DNA from: Halobacteriovorax sp. HLS
Lineage (GTDB): Bacteria; Bdellovibrionota; Bacteriovoracia; Bacteriovoracales; Bacteriovoracaceae
Assembly (NCBI RefSeq): GCF_004006665.1
Contig: NZ_QOCL01000001.1
Location: forward strand, 434,001 to 498,000
Direction: 5' to 3'
DNA: 64,000 nt
Made by a program: the position numbers and the translations under genes. The notes beneath the pieces are model-generated. The model saw only the letters and a program-made list of their open reading frames with translations. It did not search any database and was not told the origin of the DNA. This document shows positions 53,085 through 61,757 of this stretch, piece by piece. Position 1 is the first letter of the stretch. The number at the start of each line of letters is the position of its first letter.

Positions 53085-54305
53085 ATGAAAAACTTAAAAT
53101 CTGAGTTTCTTCCACCGGGTGGACTTTACTTTAGAACAACACCATCTTTAATATCTACCACTCTAGGTTCTTGCGTTTCGGTTATAATTTTTGACCCTAT
53201 TAAAATGACAAGTGGAATTTGCCATTATCTTAATTCATTTCCTGAGCAAAATTCTAAGCATCATGAGAATGAATACGGTATTTTTGCAATTGAAAACCTA
53301 ATTCAAAAGTTTCTACAAAATGGCTCTATGCGAGCTTCCTTAAAAGCGAAAATATACGGAGGAGCAAATGTCACTGGGGATAAATACACTGGATTGCAAT
53401 TATGTCAGAACAATATTTCTATTGCGATAGACACTCTCGATAAACATGGAATTCCAATTCTAGATCGAAATATTCGAGGTAAATTTGGAAGAGAGATAAC
53501 ATTTAATACTTCAACTTTTGAAGTCACCTTAAAAACTTATGATCCTTCGAATATAAAAGGTATTGATGAAATTTTTGAATATATAACTTTTAAAACTGGC
53601 AATGAGTCGGAGACCAGAGCATCTGTGTTTCATGCTGAAATACGCTCACATATGAGAGCCTTAGGAATAACAGACTACATAGAATATAAAGACTTAGTTT
53701 TATCAAAACAAAAAATTTCTCAAGAGCTAATCTCAAAAATTACAAATCATACTACAGAATGGTTTCGCTACTCTACTCTACAAAGAGAAATATTAGACTT
53801 TGTTAAAAATAGGCAAGACCTTCAAAAGCTAGAAGTACTTAGTGCTGGATGCTCAACAGGTCAAGAGCCTTATAGTATTGCGCTCTTTTTAAAAGAATAC
53901 TCCAACTCATTAAAATATAAGATTACAGGTATCGATGTAGATTCTAAAAGTATTGAAATAGCAAAGAAAGGGGAATACAAAATAATTGAACAAAAGTTCA
54001 TACCTAATATTTATCAAAGTAAATTAAAGGTTAATGCCAATCACTTTACTATATCAAATATCATCAAGGACAACTGCTTTTTTGAAACTCGAGATTTAAG
54101 AAAGATCTTATCATTAGAAAAAAAATTTGATTTGGTCATTTGTTTAAATGTGCTCATGTACTTTTCAAACAAAGATATACAAAGAATTACTGATAATTTC
54201 GCGATGAAATTAAAAAAAGATGGTCTACTATTCGTGAATATTAAACAGAAAATTGATCATAATTCATTCGAGAAAGTATCAGATGGGGTATTTAAAAGAG
54301 TTTAA
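53085..54305 (+). CDS. CheD-CheR fusion (receptor deamidase and methyltransferase)
   Basis: A 406-residue protein joining two chemoreceptor-modifying enzymes. Residues about 10-165 are CheD: LGSCVSVIIFDP with catalytic Cys30, His47 (spacing of 17 as in T. maritima CheD), AKIYGGANV. Residues about 180-406 are CheR: a helical N-terminal part, HTTEWFRYS, the SAM motif LSAGCSTGQEPYSIALF, IDVDSKSIEIAKKGEY and FDLVICLNVLMYFS. CheD deamidates glutamines of receptors and CheR methylates the resulting glutamates, so the fusion unites successive steps on the same substrate. No other che gene is near. The ATG has no ribosome-binding site. Confidence 0.88.
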   Translation: MKNLKSEFLPPGGLYFRTTPSLISTTLGSCVSVIIFDPIKMTSGICHYLNSFPEQNSKHHENEYGIFAIENLIQKFLQNGSMRASLKAKIYGGANVTGDKYTGLQLCQNNISIAIDTLDKHGIPILDRNIRGKFGREITFNTSTFEVTLKTYDPSNIKGIDEIFEYITFKTGNESETRASVFHAEIRSHMRALGITDYIEYKDLVLSKQKISQELISKITNHTTEWFRYSTLQREILDFVKNRQDLQKLEVLSAGCSTGQEPYSIALFLKEYSNSLKYKITGIDVDSKSIEIAKKGEYKIIEQKFIPNIYQSKLKVNANHFTISNIIKDNCFFETRDLRKILSLEKKFDLVICLNVLMYFSNKDIQRITDNFAMKLKKDGLLFVNIKQKIDHNSFEKVSDGVFKRV

Positions 54306-54325
54306 GGAGACTTATGTCTCCTTAA
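54302..54325. terminator. Hairpin between convergent genes
   Basis: TTAAGGAGAC and GTCTCCTTAA form a 10-bp stem with loop TTAT between the ends of the CheD-CheR gene and the RNase G gene. No T run follows on either strand. Confidence 0.5.
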
Positions 54326-54328
54326 GCA

Positions 54329-55909
54329 CTAAAACTCTTGAGAAAATATTTCGTATTGTTCAATATGATAGTTATTTTCAGATCTAATTTGTAGAGACTT
54401 CCCATAGGCTTCTTCTAAATTTTCGATCATATCTAAATCATCACCACATAGCCTGGCCGTTACTTCTGGATGCGCATATATGAAGACTTTTGTTCCCGTT
54501 GCTTTTCCTAAAACTTTAATAAGCTCTCTTATCAGATCATAACAAACAGTAAGAGTAGACTTTACTCTCCCCGTTCCCTCACAATATGGACAAGGTTCAC
54601 AAAGAACACGAGTCAAAGTATCCCTGGTTCTCTTTCTTGTCATTTCCACAAGTCCAAGTCCAGAAATCGGAAGAACATTAGTTTTTGAACGATCTTTCTT
54701 AAGAGCATCTATTAAGTGATTATAAACAGTCACTCTATGTTCTTCTCTTTCCATATCAATAAAATCGATGATGATAATTCCACCACAGTTTCTTAAACGT
54801 AACTGATAAGCAATTTCTTTAACTGCTTCCATATTAGTTCTAAGAATTGTTTCTTCTAAGTTTTTTCTACCTACAAATTTTCCCGTGTTAACATCAATTG
54901 AAACGAGTGCTTCTGTTTGGTCAATATTCAAAGATCCACCAGAGCGTAAGTAAACCTTATTACTAATGGCCCTTTCGATTTCCATATCGATTCCATATTT
55001 TTCAAAAATAGGGGCCTGCTCATCATAGAGTCTGGACTTTCCTTTAATGAGTGGAAGATATTTAGCACAAAACTTATCCACTTCTTTTTGGTTCTCTTTC
55101 GAGTCGACGATAACTTCTGAAACATCTTCATCAGTAATATCTCTAAGAAGCCTTTGAATAAAATTTAGATCTCTATAGCAAACCATCGAAGGTTTAGATT
55201 TTTCAGATTTCTTTTGAATTTCTTTCCAAATCTTGACCAGCATATTGTAGTCTGACTTTAAAGTTTTTTGGCTCTGCCCCTCGGCAACCGTACGAGCAAT
55301 AATTCCTTGCCCTTCAGGTCTAACAGCATCTAAAATATTTTTTAGTCTCTCTCTTTCACTCTCATTCTCAATTCTTCTTGAAACACCCGTATGCTCAATA
55401 AAAGGCATAAAAACAACATGTCTACCAGCAAGAGTAATCTGACGTGTTATTCTTGGTCCTTTCGTAGAGATTGGCTCTTTTGCAACCTGAACAAGTATTT
55501 CTTGCCCTTCCTTCAAAAAGCTCTCAATAGTTGTATGAGAAGGTCTAAACCTCATATTGACCGATTCATTCAATGTGCTGAACTCATCTGGAATAACTTC
55601 CCCAACTCTAACTTGAGACTCTATCATCTTCTTAGTTTTTTCTGCCATCTCACGCTGTTCTTCGAGCGTAGGTATATATGCATCATCAACATAGAGAAAG
55701 GCCGCTTTTTCCCAGCCAATATCAACGAAGGCCGATTGCATTCCCGGAAGAACTCTTAGAACAATCCCCTTAAAGATATCTCCTACCTGAGGAACTTTTC
55801 CCTCACCTTCGGTTGATCTCTCCATTAGAAAGTCTAAAATCTCCCCATTTTCCATTAGTACCGCACGGCACTCGTTCAGGGTTTGATTAATTATTAGCTG
55901 CTTTGCCAT
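54329..55909 (-). CDS. rng: Ribonuclease G/E family
   Basis: A 526-residue endoribonuclease of the RNase E/G type, nearer RNase G because it lacks the long C-terminal scaffold of RNase E. Seen are the S1-like domain (GDIFKGIVLRVLPGMQSAFV), the 5'-sensor and the DNase I-like catalytic region with SIDVNTGKFVG and IIIIDFIDME (the two metal-binding aspartates), and a Zn-link-like CEPCPYCEGTGR. It processes rRNA and mRNA. Convergent with the CheD-CheR gene and upstream on the strand of nupC by 19 nt. Confidence 0.93.
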   Translation of the reverse strand: MAKQLIINQTLNECRAVLMENGEILDFLMERSTEGEGKVPQVGDIFKGIVLRVLPGMQSAFVDIGWEKAAFLYVDDAYIPTLEEQREMAEKTKKMIESQVRVGEVIPDEFSTLNESVNMRFRPSHTTIESFLKEGQEILVQVAKEPISTKGPRITRQITLAGRHVVFMPFIEHTGVSRRIENESERERLKNILDAVRPEGQGIIARTVAEGQSQKTLKSDYNMLVKIWKEIQKKSEKSKPSMVCYRDLNFIQRLLRDITDEDVSEVIVDSKENQKEVDKFCAKYLPLIKGKSRLYDEQAPIFEKYGIDMEIERAISNKVYLRSGGSLNIDQTEALVSIDVNTGKFVGRKNLEETILRTNMEAVKEIAYQLRLRNCGGIIIIDFIDMEREEHRVTVYNHLIDALKKDRSKTNVLPISGLGLVEMTRKRTRDTLTRVLCEPCPYCEGTGRVKSTLTVCYDLIRELIKVLGKATGTKVFIYAHPEVTARLCGDDLDMIENLEEAYGKSLQIRSENNYHIEQYEIFSQEF

Positions 55910-55928
55910 GATTTTCCTTAATTAGTAA

Positions 55929-57149
55929 TTATAAAAACATTCCCGCAATACAAGCAGTCATAAAACAGGCAATTGTTCCACCAATCATTGACTTAAACCC
56001 TAGTCTTGCTAAATCTTGTCTTCTCTCTGGAGCAAGAACACCAATACCACCAACTTGAATTGCAATTGAGCTGAAATTTGCAAAACCACAAAGGGCGTAT
56101 GTAGAAATATTTATTGAACGCTGAGATATAGAACCTGCAGTGATCATATCCTTTAAATCAAGATATGCTACAAATTCATTTAAAATCATTTTCTTTCCAA
56201 GTAGCGAACCTACTATTGTACAGTCCGCCCAAGGAACACCCATTAGCCATGCTACTGGAGCAAATAAAACTCCAGAGATTAATTCTAAAGTTAATTCTGG
56301 GTATCCAAACCATCCGCCAACAAGACCGAGAAGACCATTGGCCATCGCAATTAAAGCAATGAAGGCCAATAACATTGCCCCTACATTTAGCGCTAATTGA
56401 AGACCTTCACTTGCACCATGTGCAGCCGCATCTACTAAGTTTGCAGTTGTCTTTTCTACGTTGAGCTTTAAATCTCCATGAGTATGTGAGTCTTCAGTTT
56501 CCGGAACTAAAATTTTGGCACAAACAAGTGCAGCTGGTGCAGACATAACTGAAGCAGCTAACAAGTGAGCAGCATCAATTCCAAACCCAACATAAGCTGC
56601 TAGAACACCTCCAGCAACTGTTGCCATTCCTCCAGTCATTAAGGCCATGAGTTCTGACTTAGTCATCTTTCCAATAAATGGTCGAATCACTAGTGGAGCC
56701 TCTGTTTGCCCCGCAAAAACATTGGCCGCTGCCGCTAAAGATTCAGCACCAGACGTACCCATTATTTTCACCATCACTTTGGCCATAAATCGAATTACAA
56801 TTTGCATTACTCCGACATGATAAAGAATGGACATTAAAGCACTCATAAAGAGAATTGTTGGAAGAACTTGTACAAAGAAAACAAAGCCAAATTTACTAAC
56901 ATCTGTAAAGCTTCCAAAGATAAATTTAGAGCCTTCATTTGTGTAAGATAGAATTCCAGCGAAAAATTCTCGGGCGTATTCAAAGAAGTTCTGCCCTACA
57001 TCGGTTTTTAAAATAATTAAACCTAGAACTATTTGTAGAGTAATTCCGGAAAAAACTGTTCTCCAGTTTATCTTCTTTCTATCACTACTCATTAAAACTG
57101 CGGCCGAAACCATTACAATTAAACCAAATAAAGAAATGAATCTTTCCAT
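55929..57149 (-). CDS. nupC: NupC-type concentrative nucleoside transporter
   Basis: A 406-residue CNT-family inner-membrane importer that uses the ion gradient to take up nucleosides. The conserved segments GQTEAPLVIRPF, MTKSELMALMTGGMATVAGG and YALCGFANFSSIAIQVGG are present, with about eight to ten membrane helices. GGAG precedes the ATG at 10 nt. It is close to, and divergent from, the two nucleoside phosphorylase genes, forming a salvage locus. Confidence 0.93.
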   Translation of the reverse strand: MERFISLFGLIVMVSAAVLMSSDRKKINWRTVFSGITLQIVLGLIILKTDVGQNFFEYAREFFAGILSYTNEGSKFIFGSFTDVSKFGFVFFVQVLPTILFMSALMSILYHVGVMQIVIRFMAKVMVKIMGTSGAESLAAAANVFAGQTEAPLVIRPFIGKMTKSELMALMTGGMATVAGGVLAAYVGFGIDAAHLLAASVMSAPAALVCAKILVPETEDSHTHGDLKLNVEKTTANLVDAAAHGASEGLQLALNVGAMLLAFIALIAMANGLLGLVGGWFGYPELTLELISGVLFAPVAWLMGVPWADCTIVGSLLGKKMILNEFVAYLDLKDMITAGSISQRSINISTYALCGFANFSSIAIQVGGIGVLAPERRQDLARLGFKSMIGGTIACFMTACIAGMFL

Positions 57150-57247
57150 ATAAAAATACTCCGATTTATAAATTCAAATCAGAGTACCAGAGCTATATAG
57201 AAAAGAGAAATTTCACGCACAGCAAAATTAAGCGTTATTACAAATAA

Positions 57248-57679
57248 TTAGAAATCAAATGCGTAACTAAATGTTGGAAAGTTCTTAGCATTCTTTCTAA
57301 AAGACTTTTCACTTTGTTTGCTTTGCCACGCAACTCGTTGAGAAGTTCCAAACTCTGCAGTTGGAATACTACCGAGGTTTTCGTAAGTTCCCTTACTCTT
57401 TGTCGCTTGTTGCCACGCAACAACTCCTACCCCTACAATTACACCGAAAGCACCACCGATTAAAATATTTTTAAGGTGATCTTTTGGCTCTTCAACAAAT
57501 GACAGTGTAGAAAGTCCTAAGATTGCTCCCCCGAGTCCCATTCCTCCAACAAGTGATAAATCCCCTAATGACTCATCAAGAATGTCACTCGACTTTGCCT
57601 CAGCAAATGCGCTAGGCGTAAAGAGTAATGTAAAGAGACTAATAAAAACTATTGAGTACTTACGAAATTTCACTAACAT
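57248..57679 (-). CDS. Secreted or membrane protein with glycine-zipper segment
   Basis: A 143-residue protein with a Sec signal peptide (cleavage after AFA) and two hydrophobic Gly-rich stretches (LVGGMGLGGAILGL and LIGGAFGVIVGVGVVAW) resembling glycine zippers. The C-terminal tail is basic and Ser/Lys-rich. No function assigned. AAGGCGG lies before the ATG. Confidence 0.65.
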   Translation of the reverse strand: MLVKFRKYSIVFISLFTLLFTPSAFAEAKSSDILDESLGDLSLVGGMGLGGAILGLSTLSFVEEPKDHLKNILIGGAFGVIVGVGVVAWQQATKSKGTYENLGSIPTAEFGTSQRVAWQSKQSEKSFRKNAKNFPTFSYAFDF

Positions 57680-57797
57680 TTAAAAACCGCCTTAAACGGG
57701 CCATTTACAGTTAAAGACCCGAAGAATATGATGTTTATTCTTTCATAAAGAAAGTTACCCTATAACGATGCGTTTTTTTTAATAATGAGTCAAGTTC

Positions 57798-59147
57798 ATG
57801 AAAAATAAGAAATTAGAATTAAAGTTTACACCTTACGAAATTATCTCGAAAAAAAGAGATGGTCACAAGTTAAGTGATGAAGAAATTAAGTGGTTTATTA
57901 GTGGCGTAACTGACAAGTCCATTCCAGATTATCAGACCAGTGCTCTTTTAATGGCCATTTACCTTCAAGGTTTTGACAAGAGTGAAACGGCATCTTTGAC
58001 AGATGCCATGCTCTATTCTGGAAAAACATTAAAATTTGAAGGAACAAATGTAATCGACAAACATAGTACAGGTGGCGTTGGCGATAAAGCTTCTTTTATT
58101 CTTGCCCCTATTGCCCATGCCTGTGGAGTAAAAGTTCCGATGATGGCCGGAAGAGGACTAGGACATACAGGTGGTACAGTTGACAAGATTGAAGCTGTAA
58201 AAGGATTTCAAACAACTCTTTCACTAGAAGACTTTAAAAAGGCGGTTGAAAAGGATGGAATCGCTCTTATTGGACAAACTGGAGAAATTGCTCCGGCCGA
58301 TAAGAAAATATATGCTCTAAGGGATGTTACCGCTACCGTTGAAAGTATCCCTCTAATTACAGCATCGATTATGAGTAAAAAGTTGGCCGAAGGTGCAAAC
58401 GGTATTGTGATGGATATCAAAACAGGCTCGGGTGCTTTCATGAAAACCAGAGCAAGGGCCAAAGCCCTTGGGAAAAGTTTACGAGATACAGCGACACGCT
58501 TTGATAAGAAAATGATGACTATTATCACTGATATGAATCAGCCTCTTGGTGATGCTGTTGGAAACTCTCTAGAGATTATAGAAAGCATTGAGACTCTAAA
58601 AAATAATGGTCCAAAGGATATAACTGAAGTATCTGTTCAATTGGCCGGAGGAATGGTCTATCTAGCTGGACTAGCAAAAAGCCATAAGGCAGGAATAAAA
58701 AAGGCTAAAGAAGTGTTAAAAAATGGTAAGGCGCTAGAGAGCTTTAGAAATTTAATAAAGAATCAAGGTGGAGATGAACTAATCGTTGATGACTACACTC
58801 GTCTACCAATTGCCAAGCACCAAAAAGAAGTTCTTTCTTTAAAAAGTGGATATATTACTTCAATTGCCTGTCAGGAAATTGGTGAGCATATTGTATCTCT
58901 TGGTGGCGGGAGAAAGAAGACCTCTGATCTTATCGACTTTGGAGTGGGACTAATTATACATAAAAGAATTGGTGAAAAAGTGAAAGCTGGCGAGAAGCTT
59001 ATTACTCTTTACTATAATGAGGGACAAGAGTCGACAGTGACTTCAATTGAAGAAGAGATTCTTTCTAAAAATATTAAGATTAAGGCCACTAAGCCAACAA
59101 CGTTAAAACCTCTTATCTACGACATAGATGAGAACCCAATTTGTTAA
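57798..59147 (+). CDS. Pyrimidine-nucleoside phosphorylase
   Basis: A 449-residue enzyme of the thymidine/pyrimidine nucleoside phosphorylase family (DeoA/Pdp). Signature segments are DKHSTGGVGDKASFILAPI (the phosphate-binding loop), MMAGRGLGHTGGTVDKIEA and KKLAEGANGIVMDIKTGSG. It splits pyrimidine nucleosides to base and sugar phosphate. Its length is nearer the 430-440-residue Pdp/DeoA. First gene of a pair with the purine enzyme, 14 nt apart. Confidence 0.92.
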   Translation: MKNKKLELKFTPYEIISKKRDGHKLSDEEIKWFISGVTDKSIPDYQTSALLMAIYLQGFDKSETASLTDAMLYSGKTLKFEGTNVIDKHSTGGVGDKASFILAPIAHACGVKVPMMAGRGLGHTGGTVDKIEAVKGFQTTLSLEDFKKAVEKDGIALIGQTGEIAPADKKIYALRDVTATVESIPLITASIMSKKLAEGANGIVMDIKTGSGAFMKTRARAKALGKSLRDTATRFDKKMMTIITDMNQPLGDAVGNSLEIIESIETLKNNGPKDITEVSVQLAGGMVYLAGLAKSHKAGIKKAKEVLKNGKALESFRNLIKNQGGDELIVDDYTRLPIAKHQKEVLSLKSGYITSIACQEIGEHIVSLGGGRKKTSDLIDFGVGLIIHKRIGEKVKAGEKLITLYYNEGQESTVTSIEEEILSKNIKIKATKPTTLKPLIYDIDENPIC

Positions 59148-59161
59148 ATTAGGAATTTACC

Positions 59162-59983
59162 ATGCAAAAGAAACTAGCAGAAGCTGCAAAATATATTCAA
59201 GATACAAAGAAGTGTTCGCCTAAAGTCGGTATTATTCTTGGCTCTGGACTTGGAGCATTTGTAGATAAAATTGAGAACCCTACAATTATTTCTTATAACG
59301 ACATTCCTCACTTCCATCGAACGACTGTTGAAGGTCATAAAGGAAGATTGATTATAGGAAAAGTTGATAATGTTGAAGTCGTAATTCTACAAGGAAGATT
59401 TCATTGCTATGAAGGTCTATCGATGGATGACGTAGTTTTTCCAACAAGACTCCTTTCTAAACTTGGAGCAGAAATACTTGTGCTTACCAATGCAGCAGGT
59501 GGAATTAACGAGAAGTATAGAGCGGGAGAATTAGTTGCAATTGAAGACCATATTAACATGATGGCAAAAAATCCTCTTATTGGTGACAATGATAACGAAA
59601 TGGGTCCACGTTTTCCTGATATGACTAAAGCGTACTGCCCTGAACTAAGAGAAATAGTTAAAGCGTGTGCCAAAGAACAAAATTATGAAATGAAGTCTGG
59701 TGTATACGCAGGCGTGCTTGGCCCAACTTATGAAACACCATCAGAAGTTAAAATGCTTCGAATTATTGGAGCTGATTTAGTAGGTATGAGTACGGTTCCA
59801 GAATGTATTGCTGCAAACCATATTGGTATGAAAGTTTGTGGAATCAGTTGCGTGACTAATATGGCAGCAGGAATCGAGAATGTAGTGCTTAAACACGAAC
59901 ATATAAAGGATGAAGCTTTAAAGGTAATGGAGCTCTTCTCTAATATCTTGCTAAACTCAGTAAAGAAGTTTGGTAAGTTGTAA
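59162..59983 (+). CDS. Purine nucleoside phosphorylase (trimeric type)
   Basis: A 273-residue enzyme of the PNP family 2 (PunA/human-like), acting on guanosine and inosine. It shows ILGSGLGAFVD, RTTVEGHKGRL, LQGRFHCYEG, LTNAAGGINEKY and GVYAGVLGPTYETPSE, including the phosphate loop and base-binding region. AGGA precedes the ATG. With the pyrimidine phosphorylase and NupC it forms a complete nucleoside import-and-cleavage set. Confidence 0.95.
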   Translation: MQKKLAEAAKYIQDTKKCSPKVGIILGSGLGAFVDKIENPTIISYNDIPHFHRTTVEGHKGRLIIGKVDNVEVVILQGRFHCYEGLSMDDVVFPTRLLSKLGAEILVLTNAAGGINEKYRAGELVAIEDHINMMAKNPLIGDNDNEMGPRFPDMTKAYCPELREIVKACAKEQNYEMKSGVYAGVLGPTYETPSEVKMLRIIGADLVGMSTVPECIAANHIGMKVCGISCVTNMAAGIENVVLKHEHIKDEALKVMELFSNILLNSVKKFGKL

Positions 59984-60075
59984 GTAAGGGAAATAATTCT
60001 CTCTTTAATTTTTTAAAGTAGTAGAATACAATAATAAAGTAATAACACGCGAGCGAATGCTCGGTGAGGAAATAA

Positions 60076-61395
60076 ATGAACGAATCTCTTGAGTTAATAA
60101 AAAATTTAGAATTTTGTGTCTTTGATTTAGAAACGACCGGAGGCAACCATAAGAATGACAAGATCATTGAAATCGGCCTCGTAAAAATAAAAAATTTAGA
60201 AATTGTAGAGCAGAAAAACTATTTAATTCAACCCGAAATTAAAATACCTGAATTTATTCAAAAGCTGACGTCGATTACACCGGAAGATGTTAAAGACTCA
60301 CCTCTTATTGAAGATGTCATTGATGAACTTCTAGAGTTTATGGGAGATACTATTCTTGTTGCTCACAATACCAGCTTCGATGTTCCTTTTTTCAATTCTG
60401 TTCTTAAAAGACTAAAGAAGCCAATTTTAAAAAATAAGAGCTTGTGTACTAATTTAATGACAAAGTATCTCATTCCTAACTTAATGAATTCGAACTTGAA
60501 TTATATGAGCAAGGTATTTGGGATCAAACATAAAAAGGCCCACAGGGCACTCGACGATGCCCTAGCAACTGCAGAATTACTACAGATTTATCTTCAAATT
60601 TTTATAGACAAGGGTATTAATAAGATAAATCACCTCTATTACCCTAGAGGTAGATATGAACTTGATAGGGCCAACTTTAAATCAGATACTCCTCTTAGTG
60701 AAATAAAGGCAAAGTTTGAAAGGCTGCATACTCCTCATATTGTTACTCTCAAAGGAGAGAATGGAGTTATTCTTTTTGCTCTTCCATGTAAAAATACTTC
60801 AGGGGAAAAAGAGTTCCTCTATCAGAAGCTAAAAGAGTTACCATGGAAGAATATGACCATAAAGTTAATTGGTCCATTTGTAGAAACGCTAATTAACTTC
60901 AATAATTTGTTTAATAAGATTGATACTAACGATAAAGGTGAGATTATTCGATTTCTTTGGAAAGAGCATTTACCGGAGATGAAACCACCTTTAAAAGATG
61001 ATATAAATGACGGTAATATTTTAGATGTAAACTTTGGTGACTTTATAATAACTAACCACCTTGTTCCTGAGCAATATATTATCTACCCTGTGTTTGCGAT
61101 GAATCAGAAATCAGAACTAATTTTTAGGTTTCCAGGCCATAAGAAAAAACTGATTCAATATATAAACTCTAAGTCGAGTAAACTAAGTAATAATAAAATT
61201 AAATCAACACACTTCTTGCCTCAATATAAAGCGTTTGTTGATACATACTTAATGAGTAAGAAAGAATCAGAAAAAATACTCTTTATTTTCAAAAAGGGAC
61301 TTCCCTTAAAGCAAACTGATCAATTCTTCCTAGATTTTGAAAATTTCTTCAAAAAGAATCCTAACAATTATAAATTTCCAAAAGAGTATATCTAG
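60076..61395 (+). CDS. DEDDh 3'-5' exonuclease with unknown C-terminal half
   Basis: A 439-residue protein. Residues about 10-175 are a DnaQ-like exonuclease with FDLETTGG (motif I), LVAHNTSFDVPFF (motif II) and HRALDDALATAELL (motif III), the DEDDh type. The remaining 260 residues are lysine-rich with no recognised fold; the region is not a helicase or UvrC domain. GAGGAAA precedes the ATG. Role in DNA repair or nucleic-acid degradation is inferred. Confidence 0.85.
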   Translation: MNESLELIKNLEFCVFDLETTGGNHKNDKIIEIGLVKIKNLEIVEQKNYLIQPEIKIPEFIQKLTSITPEDVKDSPLIEDVIDELLEFMGDTILVAHNTSFDVPFFNSVLKRLKKPILKNKSLCTNLMTKYLIPNLMNSNLNYMSKVFGIKHKKAHRALDDALATAELLQIYLQIFIDKGINKINHLYYPRGRYELDRANFKSDTPLSEIKAKFERLHTPHIVTLKGENGVILFALPCKNTSGEKEFLYQKLKELPWKNMTIKLIGPFVETLINFNNLFNKIDTNDKGEIIRFLWKEHLPEMKPPLKDDINDGNILDVNFGDFIITNHLVPEQYIIYPVFAMNQKSELIFRFPGHKKKLIQYINSKSSKLSNNKIKSTHFLPQYKAFVDTYLMSKKESEKILFIFKKGLPLKQTDQFFLDFENFFKKNPNNYKFPKEYI

Positions 61396-61420
61396 GATTA
61401 TTTAAGAATGAATAATCCTA
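61393..61420. repeat. Inverted repeat at convergent gene ends
   Basis: TAGGATTATT (61393-61402) and AATAATCCTA (61411-61420) are a 10-bp inverted repeat with an 8-nt loop across the stop codons of the exonuclease and crcB. Confidence 0.5.
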
Positions 61421-61757
61421 TTAAAACTCCACATAAGATATTGAGAATAAAAACTAAGGCCGACTCACTATAGTTACCGGCCTTAATAAGTGTTACAATT
61501 TCAAAAGCGAAAGTACTAAATGTTGTTAGACTCCCTATTTTTCCTGTTTTTAAAAGTAGCTGCATTTGAGGATCTTTAAGTTCATATTTTTCCAATACAA
61601 AAAATAAAGTACAACCCAAGACATTAGCTATTAGCGTACCTATCCAAGGTCTTTGCCCATAGCTGAGAATCGTCAAAGAAATAAAATATCGAAGACTTGC
61701 TCCAAAGCCTCCTCCTAAAAAAACAATTGCAGTACTTTTATAAATATCAATTGTCAT
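61398..61757 (-). CDS. crcB: Fluoride channel CrcB/FluC
   Basis: A 119-residue protein with four membrane helices and the Fluc motifs GGGFGASLRYFIS, GTLIANVLGC and LTTFSTFAFE, used for fluoride export. These proteins work as dimers. It overlaps the upstream kinase-like gene by 11 nt, so it is co-transcribed. No fluoride riboswitch is seen upstream. Confidence 0.93.
   Translation of the reverse strand: MTIDIYKSTAIVFLGGGFGASLRYFISLTILSYGQRPWIGTLIANVLGCTLFFVLEKYELKDPQMQLLLKTGKIGSLTTFSTFAFEIVTLIKAGNYSESALVFILNILCGVLIGLFILK

Noticed and set aside
55391-55759. 122-codon plus-strand frame inside rng
   Set aside because: Antisense of conserved RNase G sequence; no ribosome-binding site or family match.
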